From: Emmonsiellopsis sp. PD_33
Taxonomy: Eukaryota; Ascomycota; Eurotiomycetes; Onygenales; Ajellomycetaceae
Reading direction: 5' to 3'
Assembly (NCBI GenBank): GCA_032988165.1
Contig: JANTQF010000023.1
Span: forward strand, 1-64,000
Length of the DNA stretch: 64,000 nt
Shown here one piece after another: positions 1-12,078 of the stretch. A model generated the notes under the pieces. The model did no database searches, was not told where the DNA came from, and worked only from the letters and a program-made list of their open reading frames with translations. Numbering within the stretch: position 1 is the stretch's first letter; every line of letters begins with the position of its first letter. The position numbers and the translations under genes were made by a program.

Positions 1-3000
1 AGAAATAAAGCATGTAAAATGACTAAGGGAAGTGTGATAGAAATGGAATCAGGTATGACCAGAATTTCAGTACTAGTTTGGTCCCAGAATGATTATATAA
101 TAAGGTAATGATATTTGGTAATGCTCACCCAACGGCGTGTTATTCCAGGGCTGTGTTGGTCTCTTCCTATCCGCAATGGATACTGGCATGGCAGTTTGAC
201 CCTCCACGTGCATGCTGTTCCTTGCGCGGAGCGGCTGTTTCAACGGGGATTTTATATAAAATGACATTTCCCCGTTCTACAAGCACGATAAAACGGGCGT
301 GGGTGATGGCATTTACGCCCGAGCCCGCGATGTCCCGCTTTGGTAGAACCAAAAGACTTACAAGATGCAGGGCGACGCGGCACAGGGAGTGCATGAATCG
401 CGACTGTTCACTGTTCCTGTCCTTGTCCTGCAGCTGCTGTGCGTAGAATACGCCCGGAGTCCCACACCAAAAATCAATGGAGAGGAGCTTTACTAACACA
501 TTTGCTAGTTGGCCATCTTTATATTTTCCCTTGAGGACCCAGAACGGAACAAAAGAGTAGAATTGGATCAATATTGAACCATTGATCTGATACAGCAACA
601 CGCAGAAAATCCAACGCCATAACTGTCGTCCTGGATAGAAATCCTGGGGAAAAGAAAAATTCAGAACTAGGGATCCCACCAAGCACAAGCACAAATCTGG
701 TTGTGTAGTACAAGAAGAATGGTTGGGGCCAAAGGGGTGCAGCACAAAGCCGCAGCCGTCGTTACACTGCCGATTCCCGATATTTGGCAGGAAATCTTCA
801 AGCTACATTCGCACGACTGAGGCGCAGGACAAGCTTCCTTCAGGCGTCATCAACGGCGGGAGAAGCAAGCGCCTGTTGTCCTCTGATGCTGCGAGACCCT
901 TTCTGGCTAAATCAAGGGCGCAATGATGGGCCGCAGCAGCGTTGAGAGGAACCGACATTCTTCTGTCTACCTTCGGGGGATTTTCCGGGTTATCAAGGGG
1001 TAGAAGAAGGTTGGTTACACCAGGCATGCATTTTCTGCAGACGAGATATGGGAAGTCAGGAATTGCGGTGGTTGCTTGGTTCAAGTTGGTTGGCCGCCAG
1101 TGGTGGAAAATTAAATAAGTTGCTTCGGAGTTAACCCCGGTCTCGGCTAGTGAGCATCGGGATTCACGAAGCCGATGAAGCAGTTTTTCCGAACATACCT
1201 TTGTCTTCCCCACAAGTTACAATATTTCTTTTTCCAAGGTCGTGCTTGGTGTTTTTGTTAAATATCCCAGATTCTACCATTTAATAGAAGCTCATCGGCA
1301 GTCGAGAAAGAGACTCCAAAATAAACTGCCTATCCTAATATTTACATGGAGCCAACATCACAACTCAATTGCAGCGACAAAACCCAAACTGCCATCATTT
1401 TATTCCACCTACCAATCCCACGAGGCTGATCACTCAGTGCCTTCAAGTTTAGCTCCTGGTTTATTACCCAGGGAATCCCAGCAATCGTTCTGGTCTCCAG
1501 ACATCAAATCAAACCACCTGATAAGCTAACTGTGCCAATCCCTTGCGTGAGCAAATAATAGTACTTGACTACCCAATCATGCACGGGGAGGACAGTAAGA
1601 TAATGGCTCTCCTGTGTCCTTCTTGTGTGGTGGAAGTCGTGGCGCGACAATCTGACGGTCTGACCTACCTAGGTACTGTGGAGACGACCTGCTTAGAAGT
1701 TGAGCCTGGCCTGCATGATTTCCCCGGAGCTATATCCAAGAATGCGACAAAACCTTCGGATACCTGCTGGAACTACGTCTGTCTTTCACTGGTCCGCCTC
1801 ATCATGACGATTCTTGATTCGCCGTCTGGAAATGTTCAGCATTGGATTTAACCTAAAGTACCTTTACAGAACTACAAGCTGTCAAATATCCACCAGATTT
1901 ATACACGGCCTCGAGGAAGATCCCAGATACCGAAAACTGCATAGGGCAAGCTAGGTGGATATGGTCGGGGAGGTCGCGAGGCGATTATCTGTATTGTTCC
2001 AATTGACAATACTAATGGATCGCACGCACCACAACGCGCATGGGAGTTTTCACGGATCTATTCCTTTGTGACTCCCGAAGGTGACCATTCTCGGGAAACA
2101 CAGAATCAGGCAAAGGGCCGGAAAAAAAATGGGGAGGGGGGAGCTTCAGTTGAAGTGCGGCCAAAATTACCGCTTCTGTCCACTTCCCTACCCTTTTCTA
2201 TGCAGGGCCTGGTTGGAACAATCCCTGAATGAGGTAAACAGGACTGCACACTCGGAAGACCGGAAGGGCAAATGAAAACTTGGATAGCCAATTCAACCGT
2301 GAGATACCCCTAATAACTAGTCAACAGGAGTTGGCTTGGGAACCTTTCACGAGAGGATAGGGTGCAGTGATATATTAACCAACTAATCCAGCAGCACTCT
2401 TTTATCTTCATTTCCTTGTCCCAGTGACATCCCTCATGCACCTTATAGAAGCAACATGGGACAGGGGGGAGCACTTCTGATATCAGAGGAGTTTATGCCC
2501 TTTTCGTCTGCATTATACACATGGATGTCCATCCGCAGCAGTTTTGGTTAGCCATAACAGTCCACCTGCAGCAGCACGCAAGCAGCCATTATCCTCACCG
2601 CATATCGCAGACAAGCCCCCGGTAGGCACATGGGAACACCAGGCTGACTTGTTTGCCTCCACTAGCCCTAGCTTGCACTGCCAGCAAGGGATCAGCGAAA
2701 TAATGAGAAATCTTCGGACAATGGGTCAGTCTTCATACGTCACGGTTGCCTGGAGAAAGATGTTCTATGTGATGATATGCTTCTTCCCGGGAAGGACAGT
2801 TTCCCATGCAGTGATGGTGCTCTTGCCCGGGCACCCATGACTAATTGAATCCATACCCATAGTATCGCGTATGGATATACCTACAACTCTACCCTTCTTC
2901 TCTGAAGGTGGTGTTGTGTTTGGTGTACTGGGTCAGGAATAATTTTTCACCATCAGGCGTGGAGTCCAAGATATTGCTAGGGACGGAATCTTCGAATATT

Positions 3001-3689
3001 TAGTTCATGTTTGCGGACCCCGGTTTTCAGCCTGCCGAAGGTCAGAGTAGGATTGCCCGGTTCCTAGACGAGGAGATAATGGCTCGCGTTGAATATAGGC
3101 AAAGTTCGTAAAGCTCGGAACGGGGACAGAGGATAGGCTGGGGCGGGGGCGGGGATGAAAAATATACTCGAAAACTAGAGAGTAAAGGTAATATGACAAA
3201 ACCCCAAAGAGCAAGTTTTTGGGAAAAGTAAGAAATCAAATTTCCTTCATATATCCTGGTTTAAAAATAGCTGCTGGATGTGCACCTTGTCAGGTGAAAG
3301 GAAATAAGGATGAAGTTCCTCCCTATGACAGAATGTGCATATGACAACACTCTTTGCATCCTATGCACTTCCATAAATATCATCATTCCTCAATTAAATC
3401 AGTAGAGGGGTGGTCATTGGTAATAAAAAGCCATTACCCAATTATTCCCCATCCTCATCCCTTGATAGTACCCAGGAGCATAGCAACTAGCACCTATAAT
3501 GCAAATGGTCCCATCATGCAAGTATACAATCCAGACTCAGATAGCTGTGATAGATATGTAGCCCTCATCCAGGTACACATAACTCATAATATACGCGCAT
3601 ATGCAGGATCCACCTGTAACTAATTAGAATAACATTCCTCCAAGGTGGGGTTCCCATGTCAATCTTCTGCACCGGCGTTCAAAATGGCG

Positions 3690-4320
3690 TTTGCCATGGC
3701 AGGGTATGTATATATGGCATAATGTGTAAAGGTGTTGCTCCACAAGAGGATAATTGCACTTGCCCATGCACTGTATGTAGGTATGATGTGTGGTCTGATG
3801 GTTCTAGTAAGTGGTATATAGTTAATAGGTTATTCAAGTATATGCTACTTGGTGTTAGGATAGATGAGAACAGGGTAGATAGCAACAGCACCATGGCATA
3901 ACAGGGTTGAAGGAATGAAAGTTGAAAGTGCTTTACACACATATCTAGACAGCCACTCCCTGGCAAATTTAAAGGATATTGCAAAGAGATGTGTATGGAA
4001 AGACTGCCTGGGTTATTGAACCCTGATGTATTCTTGCTGCTGAATTGCATGCATACCATAATAAGGTACTGTCTGTCCCTTAATGTTAAAGTCTTTCCAA
4101 GTATAATGAGGAAAAGCAGATGAGGCAGATGAAGGCATCCTGGTGCCTTTTAAGTGTTAGCAGCATCATAGATGAGGCACATAAGAAACTATGGAGTTAA
4201 AGTGTTTCCCCCTTAAAGCTTCATCTAGTAATGAGATAGATGTAAGCAAACCCAGCAGTCTCATCTAAAGATAACTAGAAGGCAAAGTTTTTCTAGGCTT
4301 ATCTGGGGCAATATTGTAGC
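3690..4320. mobile_element. Possible CpG-depleted transposon relic
   Basis: By eye this segment is AT-rich and almost free of CpG, unlike its flanks, where CpG returns at about 3670 and 4321. Onygenalean repeats are known to lose CpG through decay. The plus-strand translation around 3905-4020 shows a short coding-like run followed by several stops. No transposase motif or terminal repeat could be identified, so the element type is unknown. Confidence 0.25.
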
Positions 4321-5773
4321 GCCGGCTGTCGAATAACGAAAATACCACTGTTTCCTACTTAAAAACCAGCATGCACTTATCCAACATAGTTACATGCCAG
4401 AGCTGGGCTGGCGGTTGATGTTCGCTTTTGCCGTGTCAAACTGAATAAACAACCCCTGGCGAAACAGCCAGATCCTGCCTAAGAATTACATCTCCTGTGA
4501 CAGTCCGCCCCCTGATCCTTGTTGGTAAAGGATGTGTATCTAATGTTCCAAGGTTGGACAGCAGATGCAGTGATAACAGGCCATTTGCATATCTTCCTGC
4601 ATGTGCGGCATTGAGTGTATGTAGTGACCCTAGGTTAACTGCTGGTTGCCCTCTCCTCCATAGTGTAACTGAATAGCATATGATGTTTGCTTTATGGCAG
4701 TTAGAGGCCCATTAAACACTCCTGATACATTCAAGAATGTTCCAGCAGAATCAGGGGTTATTTGGTGACGGAAAGAAAGATATCCCTTTGCAAAGAAAAT
4801 AACACTGATGGCATCAATTCAAACAATCCCATCTCACCCCTGCTCTCCGTTCATCCCATTAACAAAACAATCAACTAACCACTGGCAACTAGTTCCTCAC
4901 CCCAGCCATCTTACCCCACAAAAAAAATCCGGGGTTGTCAACCACGGGCTTGGCACCCTTGGAGCCCAATAATCCATGGATGGTTTGACTTCCATGTTCC
5001 TCCAGCATCTCTCTTTAGCGGGACGCTTGCAAGCTGGCGAAGGATATAAAACACCATATTTATACGAGCAAGGCCCAACAAAGTGGATCAGTGCGCGGAA
5101 AAACTGGCTGAGCAGGTGACTCTTTTGGAGGGAGCTTTTTTCGCCAAATAACAAAGCAGGGATCTAAAGTTACGGTCTTCAACAGAATCACTGTGGGGTA
5201 TATGCGCAATAGATTGCTGGCATCCATTGGATTCATCAAGGGACCAAATGAATTTTCCACTCCCTGAGACCTGGGGACGCGCCGACACTTTCCTCCCTCA
5301 TAGTAGGAAGGATCAGATAAAGTCCTGTTTCATCCTGCAAGTTTTGGATGCCCGAGCGGCACACTGATTAACAATGCTTGTTGGTAGGGAATCAAGCACC
5401 GAAATACGAGTTCGAGCGGGTCTCTTCCTTGCTGGTATGATTTGTATCATACCTGTTTCGTTTTCCTTCGGGCCCTTTTTACCTTTGTGGCTGTTTCTTC
5501 AGCGGACATTGAACGTCATCCTTCACTTCGGGGATCAGATAACTACAAGGTTGAAAGCGAACGCAATCCCGTGAATAAAGGTAAGGTCGACACGGCATTC
5601 CAAAGGAAGTTAAGAAAACGAGGGGAAATATCCCTGGTTATTTTATCTTCTCTCTTCACACAGATTGTACACCCTTCAATGAAAATACCGTGAACCATGA
5701 ATATACATTCATAGTACCTAATGGTGCTTTGGGGATCAACCACAGCTCACCATCAATCATAAAAGTAAAAAAC

Positions 5774-5815
5774 GAAGAAGAAGAAGAAGAAGAAGAAGAA
5801 GAAGAAGAAGAAGAA
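5774..5815. repeat. (GAA)14 microsatellite
   Basis: Fourteen uninterrupted GAA units, lying in a gene-free stretch. The minus strand reads as a run of serine codons and produces a spurious open frame. It is likely to be length-polymorphic between strains. Confidence 0.95.
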
Positions 5816-8800
5816 AAGAAAACAAAGTGGGATACCCAATAGCTTTGGAAGGGCATTGGGGCTCGGGAGGCCCTGAGAGCTGCCTCCTCCTTCGTCTTTC
5901 ATCTTGGCTTCCTGCCTGCGCTCGGGCCCCAATTTATGCAAGCACTTTACCGAGGCGCCAAGAAATCGACGGAATGGTTGGCAGTGGGCACTGGGCAGCC
6001 AGACCTTGATGTGTGGCCGGCCACCATTTCCAAAGCATGAACAAAGAATATCACTAACGCTGAGGAACACATACATGATACGCCCAGTGGGAAGGGATTG
6101 GATACTATGGAAGGCAAGAAAAAGAAAACCCATTGCCTCCTCACTTACAAAAACTACTGCACGGTAACTAAATTGAGTGGGGTTTTGTGGAGTTGGTTAC
6201 CTTATTGTTGGGTTGATAGAAAAAAGAAACAAGGGAAAGAGAGGAGAGAGGCCTGCTTTCTTTTTACGGAGTACAGGAGTTACTAATACTAGTAATCTTC
6301 AATTCTCAACTAAACATTTCCACAGCACAAAAAGATAAAAAAAAATAAAGAACGTCGTCCTCCCTCTCACCTCTTCGTACTTACCACTCACACCTGAAAA
6401 GAATAGTATTACGTATCCAAAATCCGCTGATCATTGCTTCCTTAACCATCTGTATGTAACTCCATACGGACTAGATCAGCTGAATACCACCTGCCAAGAA
6501 ACTTTTCTCACCCCCGCCTCCACCCCTCACATCAGACACAGCAAGCGGGACAAAGTACTGAGGACAGGTACCCCCACGAGAACCGAGCTCACAAACCCCC
6601 CTCAAACAAGAATCATGGATGCGGCTCACGGTCCGCGGTGGGTATTATGGAGTATGGATGTCCCAGGAGCTCTGGGTATGTTTTAACCGTTGATAGTTGC
6701 TCATTAGGTCTTGTTTACTTACCTAGGAGCCATGGATTGATTGGCCATGGGACTTGCTTACTGGGGATTTAATTATTACTATGATGATGGTGATGCACTG
6801 ATGATGATGGGCTTCTATTTTTACACATCATTAATGATTTGAAGACATTTTTTTCCTCTTCATTAGTTTTGTTCATGGAGTCTGAGGTATAAGTCGGATG
6901 TATTGCATTGCCTTCCCTCTGCTTTTACACAGAATATGCATGAGGTTACTAGTAGAAAGAAAATACTAGATAATACATTCCAAGGTTCCTTGTCCTTATT
7001 ACCAAAGGAGTATTAATGAAGGCTGGAACCTGGAGGGAGTAGTTATCAATAACAGAACATATAATCATGTGCCTGAGCAGAGCAAAGAGAACTGCAAACA
7101 CACGAGCAAAAAAAGGTTTGGGGAGATGCGGTCAAAGTAGATTTTAGACTGCGATGCCAAGCCGCTAGCAGGAGGTCCAAACACCCACATCCCACCCCCA
7201 CTAACTCCACCAAAAACAAGCCGGGCCATGGCCAGCAAGCTGACATTTGCATCGCGGCATTGGATGGATCATGCCGGGCGGGATAGCGTGGACTCCACCC
7301 CATGCATGAAATTCGCCAGGGTTCTCCGGGACTGCCTGATTAGGCAATGCGGAGCTCGGGCCCCTTAATCGATTGGCAAGTCTAGATTTTGAACCTCTGG
7401 GGTAGGGGGTCGTGGGGGTATGTAGCGCGGGAAGTGGCTGTATGGATGGTGTTGAAGCTTGACTTCCAAGATTAGGTGACTAACTATGGGAGCTGTTTTA
7501 TGGATGATGTTTTGCTCTCTTCATCACAGCCAGCAATGAATGTTATGCAGAGAATAACTGAGTTAGCCATGCCCATAGTTTACTGGTTGTTTGGGCAGTT
7601 AAGTGGTCAGTCACACAGCAGGAGGGGGCATCGGCAGCCTGCAGGGATGAAGGTGTGTCGTGCGCATGGAAACCCCAGCCAATTTTGCCTTTTGCTTCAT
7701 TATTAGTCCCCTCTGAAACTTCAGGGTGTCTTCCTCCGCCCCCGCTCTTCTCTTTCCTGCTTGATCCGGTGGTGTGAATCAGGTACAAGTATGTACATAC
7801 AACCGTCCCGGGGTTGGAATCAAAATCTAACCCCAACCGCAAAACCAGGGCTCGTATTTTATTAGTTTGTCGAACTATTCGCTTGGGGCTATGTGGCAGA
7901 CCCCAAGCGACGCAACGTTGCAAGCTGGCTGAGGTGGTTTCTACCAGCTTGCATCTGGTCTTGCTAATTGATGACGTTCGTCAATCTCCCGTCCATTGAC
8001 ACGATTACCGGGAAGGGGGGAGTGTGGAGGTTAGTCTAGAGATTGATCTTGGGGAGAAACGCAAAGCAAAGGATAGAAGCCAAGTTGAAGTTGTTAACCA
8101 GTAGTTAGTCAAATATGCCATGCCGATGCAAATGCTGAAGATGTTAAAGGCGTTCATTGCATCTCGATCTGTACCAAATGTCATCCCCGGAGGGTATAAA
8201 AATAGCTGTTGTCTGTTCTTTATATTTTTGGCGTTTATTTTAACTCCCCCGCTACGGAGAACTTGGAGGTTCCACTGCGTTGTGTAACCAATGTGGTAAA
8301 GTTCTATATCTGTGTTTTGCTGGACAAAAGAAGGCGAATACCAATCAATCGCAGAGTTCAATATCAAGCGCAGAGAGAATTTGAAGGCTGGGAATATTCC
8401 ATTAAACATTTCTCACATGCCATCGTTGTCACTACTGGATCGGACAATGGCGGCGAGATCAGCCTATTCAAGGATTAGACTGGCTAAGTTAAGAAAGCAA
8501 TTGAGGAGGCTAGAACTCTGTTCAAACATGGATAGGCACCCTTTGTTCGTGTATGCATACATCATCCGTCGATACATGGGCAGTTTTGTACCTAATCAAA
8601 GGAATGAGAAGGGAATGAGTAGATACAGGGGTATCCACTATTAAATTTCTCCTGAAGCCTGTGAGGGGTTTCTACATCCCTTTATTCGGCGAAATTTGAC
8701 ATTGGAATTGCGGTGATGCGCCGGGTTTACTTTACTCGTGGTATGCAAGGTGTTTTGATGGAGATGCAGCGTACTTGCGTAGTTCATTATGGAGCTGGAC

Positions 8801-10419
8801 ACAGCCAATTTGGATGGAAACTGTTGGAATGAGGAGGAAGAAGAGCCTCTTTCAGCAAAGGAGGGGGAATGAGACCTGTTGAATCAAAAAATATGGTGGA
8901 GTCATGCAGGGTCATCCTGTCATATTATTTTGCTTCCCCAGATCTCTCGTATTTGCCCCTCTTGTCCATACTAGTACTGTTGTCCGGAATCAGACCTCCA
9001 ATCTCAAGCAGAGGAGCTTACCTAAATCCAACATAGCTTGAAGGATCAGCGGTTTGGGGTTGTTGGTGAATCATGATGGGAGGATTGGGGGGCATGGCTT
9101 CGAAGCATGGCCTCGACCTATATTTTTCGGTAAGTGGGTTTAACGGGAGCTGTGCAAAGTATTGGACGTATACAATTGCGTCTCCAGAGCAATGATACTG
9201 GAATGGTTAACTTCAGGTAAAGGCATGAGAGTTCAATGTTCAAGTTGTCACCCAAACCCGAATATCAAGGTTCGTCCCGCCACGGCCCATTCCACGGATA
9301 GACCAGGGCTTGATCTGCCAAGTGCATGTCCATCAACCAAATCAACCACAACCATCCCAACCATGACGGCTGGGATATGGACAGCCGTCGAATGGCTTCC
9401 GCGCCCAGCCCATGTCTGGCTCCCCTCTCCCCGCATGAGACTCATTCGACTGGCGGGAACTTGGAAATGATTGTCGCTAAACCCTGAGCATTTCCCAACG
9501 CGCAGGTCGAGCCAACACCGCTAACTAACCACGATGAGTTACCCGCCTCGCATGCCTGGGCTGGGCGGACGATAGCTTGCTGACGAGGAGGACACAGCGC
9601 CCGCAGCCGGTATTTAACTTGGGGGCTCTTCAATCCTGCCAGAGGACGCGAGTTAAAAGGCCTGGCTTGCGCAGTCTGCTTGTCAGAGCGTTGCGATCTC
9701 CACGACAGCAGTTCGCGACCTCAGTGGCGGGGACATCCATAGCGCCCGTATTTAGCAGAGAGGAGGAGGCCACCAGAAAGAGACGGTTAATTCCTCTGGT
9801 TATTGCACGCCAACCCCAGACCCTCGTCGCTGGCTGTCAGGATCGCGGAGCCGCTTGCGCGCACCCACTGGCTGCTAAAGACCACAACATCATCGAATGG
9901 TTAATATCCAGCCGGTGTCTGCCAGGACTGCTTGCATTCCGTTACCCTTCTCTCCTCCACGGCGCTTTACGCCTGTTTCTCCTGCGGGATTCTTCTCTGG
10001 CGGGGAACTCGATGTTGTTCATGCAGAGGACACCGGCCGTTTCGTCTCGCCTTCTCTCGCTGGACTTTGGGCCCAGCGAGCGCCCGCTCAGCAATCATGC
10101 TACTGCCGCTAGCACCACAGCCGAGTCCTGCGACCCATGCGATCCCTCGTCTTCCTCCTCTGCAGCCGTCGCATCTTCGTTCTCTCCAGTGCTGCAGTCT
10201 CCCGCCACCTCGGCCAGCGAAGGTTTCTCTCGGCTGACAATTACTACTGGAGATGATGGTTCGAACCGGTACCCGCGCTCTTGGTCGTTTGAGACTCGAT
10301 CCTCTCGCACGCCCATTCAAGAACTTGTTCCCCGCGATTTCGGCCCTGATTGCGCCCTCCGCCAGAGTCTCGAACAAACTCCCTCCTCCTCCCGTTCGTC
10401 TCACACATTTAGCTTCACC

Positions 10420-12078
10420 ATGGTCTCGTCGCCAGATACGGACATAGTTTGCAACGACGTGACCCCAAAAGTGGAGGAGATCGATGACGATGAAGCCGTG
10501 TCGCTGGATATGATAAAGGAACAAGATACAGATTCGCCATCTCAACCGGATTCAGCGGAGAACACCCCTCCAAGCGTTCCCAATGCTCCCCCGCGAAAAC
10601 GCGGGAGGCCTCGAAAACATCCATTACCCGTTCCCGGTCAGGCAAAGATTGCAAAGGGCAGATCGAAAACTGGATGCATTACATGTAGACGAAGGAAAAA
10701 GAAGTGCGACGAAACGAAACCCTCTTGTTTAAATTGCCAGAAGAATGCGGTCGTCTGTGAAGGATATCCTGTGAAGGAAATATGGAAAAGTGGGAAGCAG
10801 AAGATGGAGGAGGGTAAGACTAAGCTGCTGTCTTGGAAGTTGGCATGTTATGGGTTTCATCTGGCTGACCTGTGGTTTTCTCCGGCAGATCGAAGAAATT
10901 CAATAGCTACTATTCCCCGCGGCCTTCCAATATTGATAGACGGGATAGAAACAGATATTGACCGACGGTTTCTTGACCATTTCGTCTTCGACTTCAGCAG
11001 AGTACTTACTCTCATCAACGACGATTCTAACCCCTTCAAGGAAATTCTTCTACCAATGGCTACCCAGCATAGAGGCCTCATGCACTCGTTAATGTGCCTC
11101 TCTGGATCCCACCTCTCTGCGAGAGAGCCGGAACCCCGCTTCAAAGAAAGGAAACATTACCATTTTGACCGTGCGATCACTGACTTAAGAGCAACGATAG
11201 TCGCTCGATCAGAGTCGACTGACGAGCCCGAGCTTCCAGTAGAAGACCCCATGATTGCATCCACCCTTGCACTGTGTCTCAAAACGATATGCGAAGGGGA
11301 AACCCAAGGAGAGTACAGATCCCACATGGACGCGACGCGCTACTTCCTACGAACTCACCGCCCAAAGAATGAAAAATTCAAACAATTCATTGTCGAATTT
11401 TTCCAATATCATGACGTCTCAAGCTCCCTCACTACACTTGACCGGCGACCCGTCTCCCTGACAGGCGACCTTCGCCTTCCTGATTTTGTCCCCCATGCTC
11501 AAGCCGGTGCATTACTCGGCATCTTCGACGGCCTCTTCCACTATATATCAGAAATAACTGTTCTCCGTGACAGGATTCGACAGAGGATCATCCAAGGCCA
11601 GGAGCCCTGTGTCGACTACCAAACACTCAGCGAAGCCGTTTCAATCGACTCTCAGATCCGCGCCTGGGAACCCATCTACCCCCCGGATAACCCTAACTGG
11701 CATGCTGCTCAGTTATATCGGCAGTCAACATGGGTGTACTTATACCGCACGATTCGCCCGTCGCGCCCAAGCGAAAAAATCTCTCAAGTCGTGGACGACG
11801 GACTCGTTTTCCTCGACCAGCTCCCCGTCGATCACGGTGCGTATTCCATCATGCTAATGCCGCTGTTCCTACTTGGCTGTTCAGCCTTCGAACCAAGACA
11901 ACGCGAGCGAATAAAGAAAGGCTTCGATAGCCTTCAGGCCTATTCCAGTTTGCGAAACATTGAGCCCGCGCTCCGCGTTGTGGAAAAGGTCTGGGAAATT
12001 ATGGACCATAATACTGAAGATAGCTGGGACTGGGAAAAGATCATCGAGGCTATGGATATGGACTTTTTGATTACATGA
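10420..12078 (+). CDS. Zn2Cys6 fungal transcription factor with AT-hook
   Basis: A probable pathway-specific transcriptional regulator acting in the nucleus. Proposed exons are 10420-10813 and 10889-12078, coding 527 residues. The 75-nt intron (10814-10888) has GTAAGA, a CTGAC branch site and CAG; its length is a multiple of three and it has no stop, so the frame also reads through unspliced. The zinc cluster at residues 86-113 is C-x2-C-x6-C-x6-C-x2-C-x6-C, followed by basic RRRKKK. An AT-hook (RGRPRK) lies at residues 61-66. The rest resembles the Fungal_trans_2 domain (PF11951). I chose the ATG at 10420 for its CACCATGG context, but the same frame stays open upstream to 9577, so a longer Ser-rich N terminus is possible. 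It lies directly upstream of a dehydratase-like gene and an ABC transporter on the same strand, so it may regulate them (inference). Confidence 0.88.
   Translation: MVSSPDTDIVCNDVTPKVEEIDDDEAVSLDMIKEQDTDSPSQPDSAENTPPSVPNAPPRKRGRPRKHPLPVPGQAKIAKGRSKTGCITCRRRKKKCDETKPSCLNCQKNAVVCEGYPVKEIWKSGKQKMEEGKTKLLSWKLACYGFHLADLWFSPADRRNSIATIPRGLPILIDGIETDIDRRFLDHFVFDFSRVLTLINDDSNPFKEILLPMATQHRGLMHSLMCLSGSHLSAREPEPRFKERKHYHFDRAITDLRATIVARSESTDEPELPVEDPMIASTLALCLKTICEGETQGEYRSHMDATRYFLRTHRPKNEKFKQFIVEFFQYHDVSSSLTTLDRRPVSLTGDLRLPDFVPHAQAGALLGIFDGLFHYISEITVLRDRIRQRIIQGQEPCVDYQTLSEAVSIDSQIRAWEPIYPPDNPNWHAAQLYRQSTWVYLYRTIRPSRPSEKISQVVDDGLVFLDQLPVDHGAYSIMLMPLFLLGCSAFEPRQRERIKKGFDSLQAYSSLRNIEPALRVVEKVWEIMDHNTEDSWDWEKIIEAMDMDFLIT

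Larger units (their letters stand above)
1..9400. other. Gene-poor region without a supported gene
   Basis: No reading frame in this stretch resembles a protein family I know, and I could not chain open frames into a spliced model using GT-AG signals. The longest frame (minus strand, 167-745) has no recognisable motif and reads like chance. The stretch holds one GAA microsatellite near 5.8 kb and a CpG-poor, AT-rich relic at about 3.69-4.32 kb. It may contain non-coding transcripts, but nothing in the sequence shows this. Confidence 0.5.

Noticed and set aside
167..745. Minus-strand open frame of 192 codons
   Set aside because: No motif, no plausible family and no splice partners; the composition looks random.
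9967..10545. Antisense open frame of 192 codons over the zinc-cluster gene leader
   Set aside because: A shadow of the GC-rich sense frame; the translation is low-complexity and Arg/Gly-rich.
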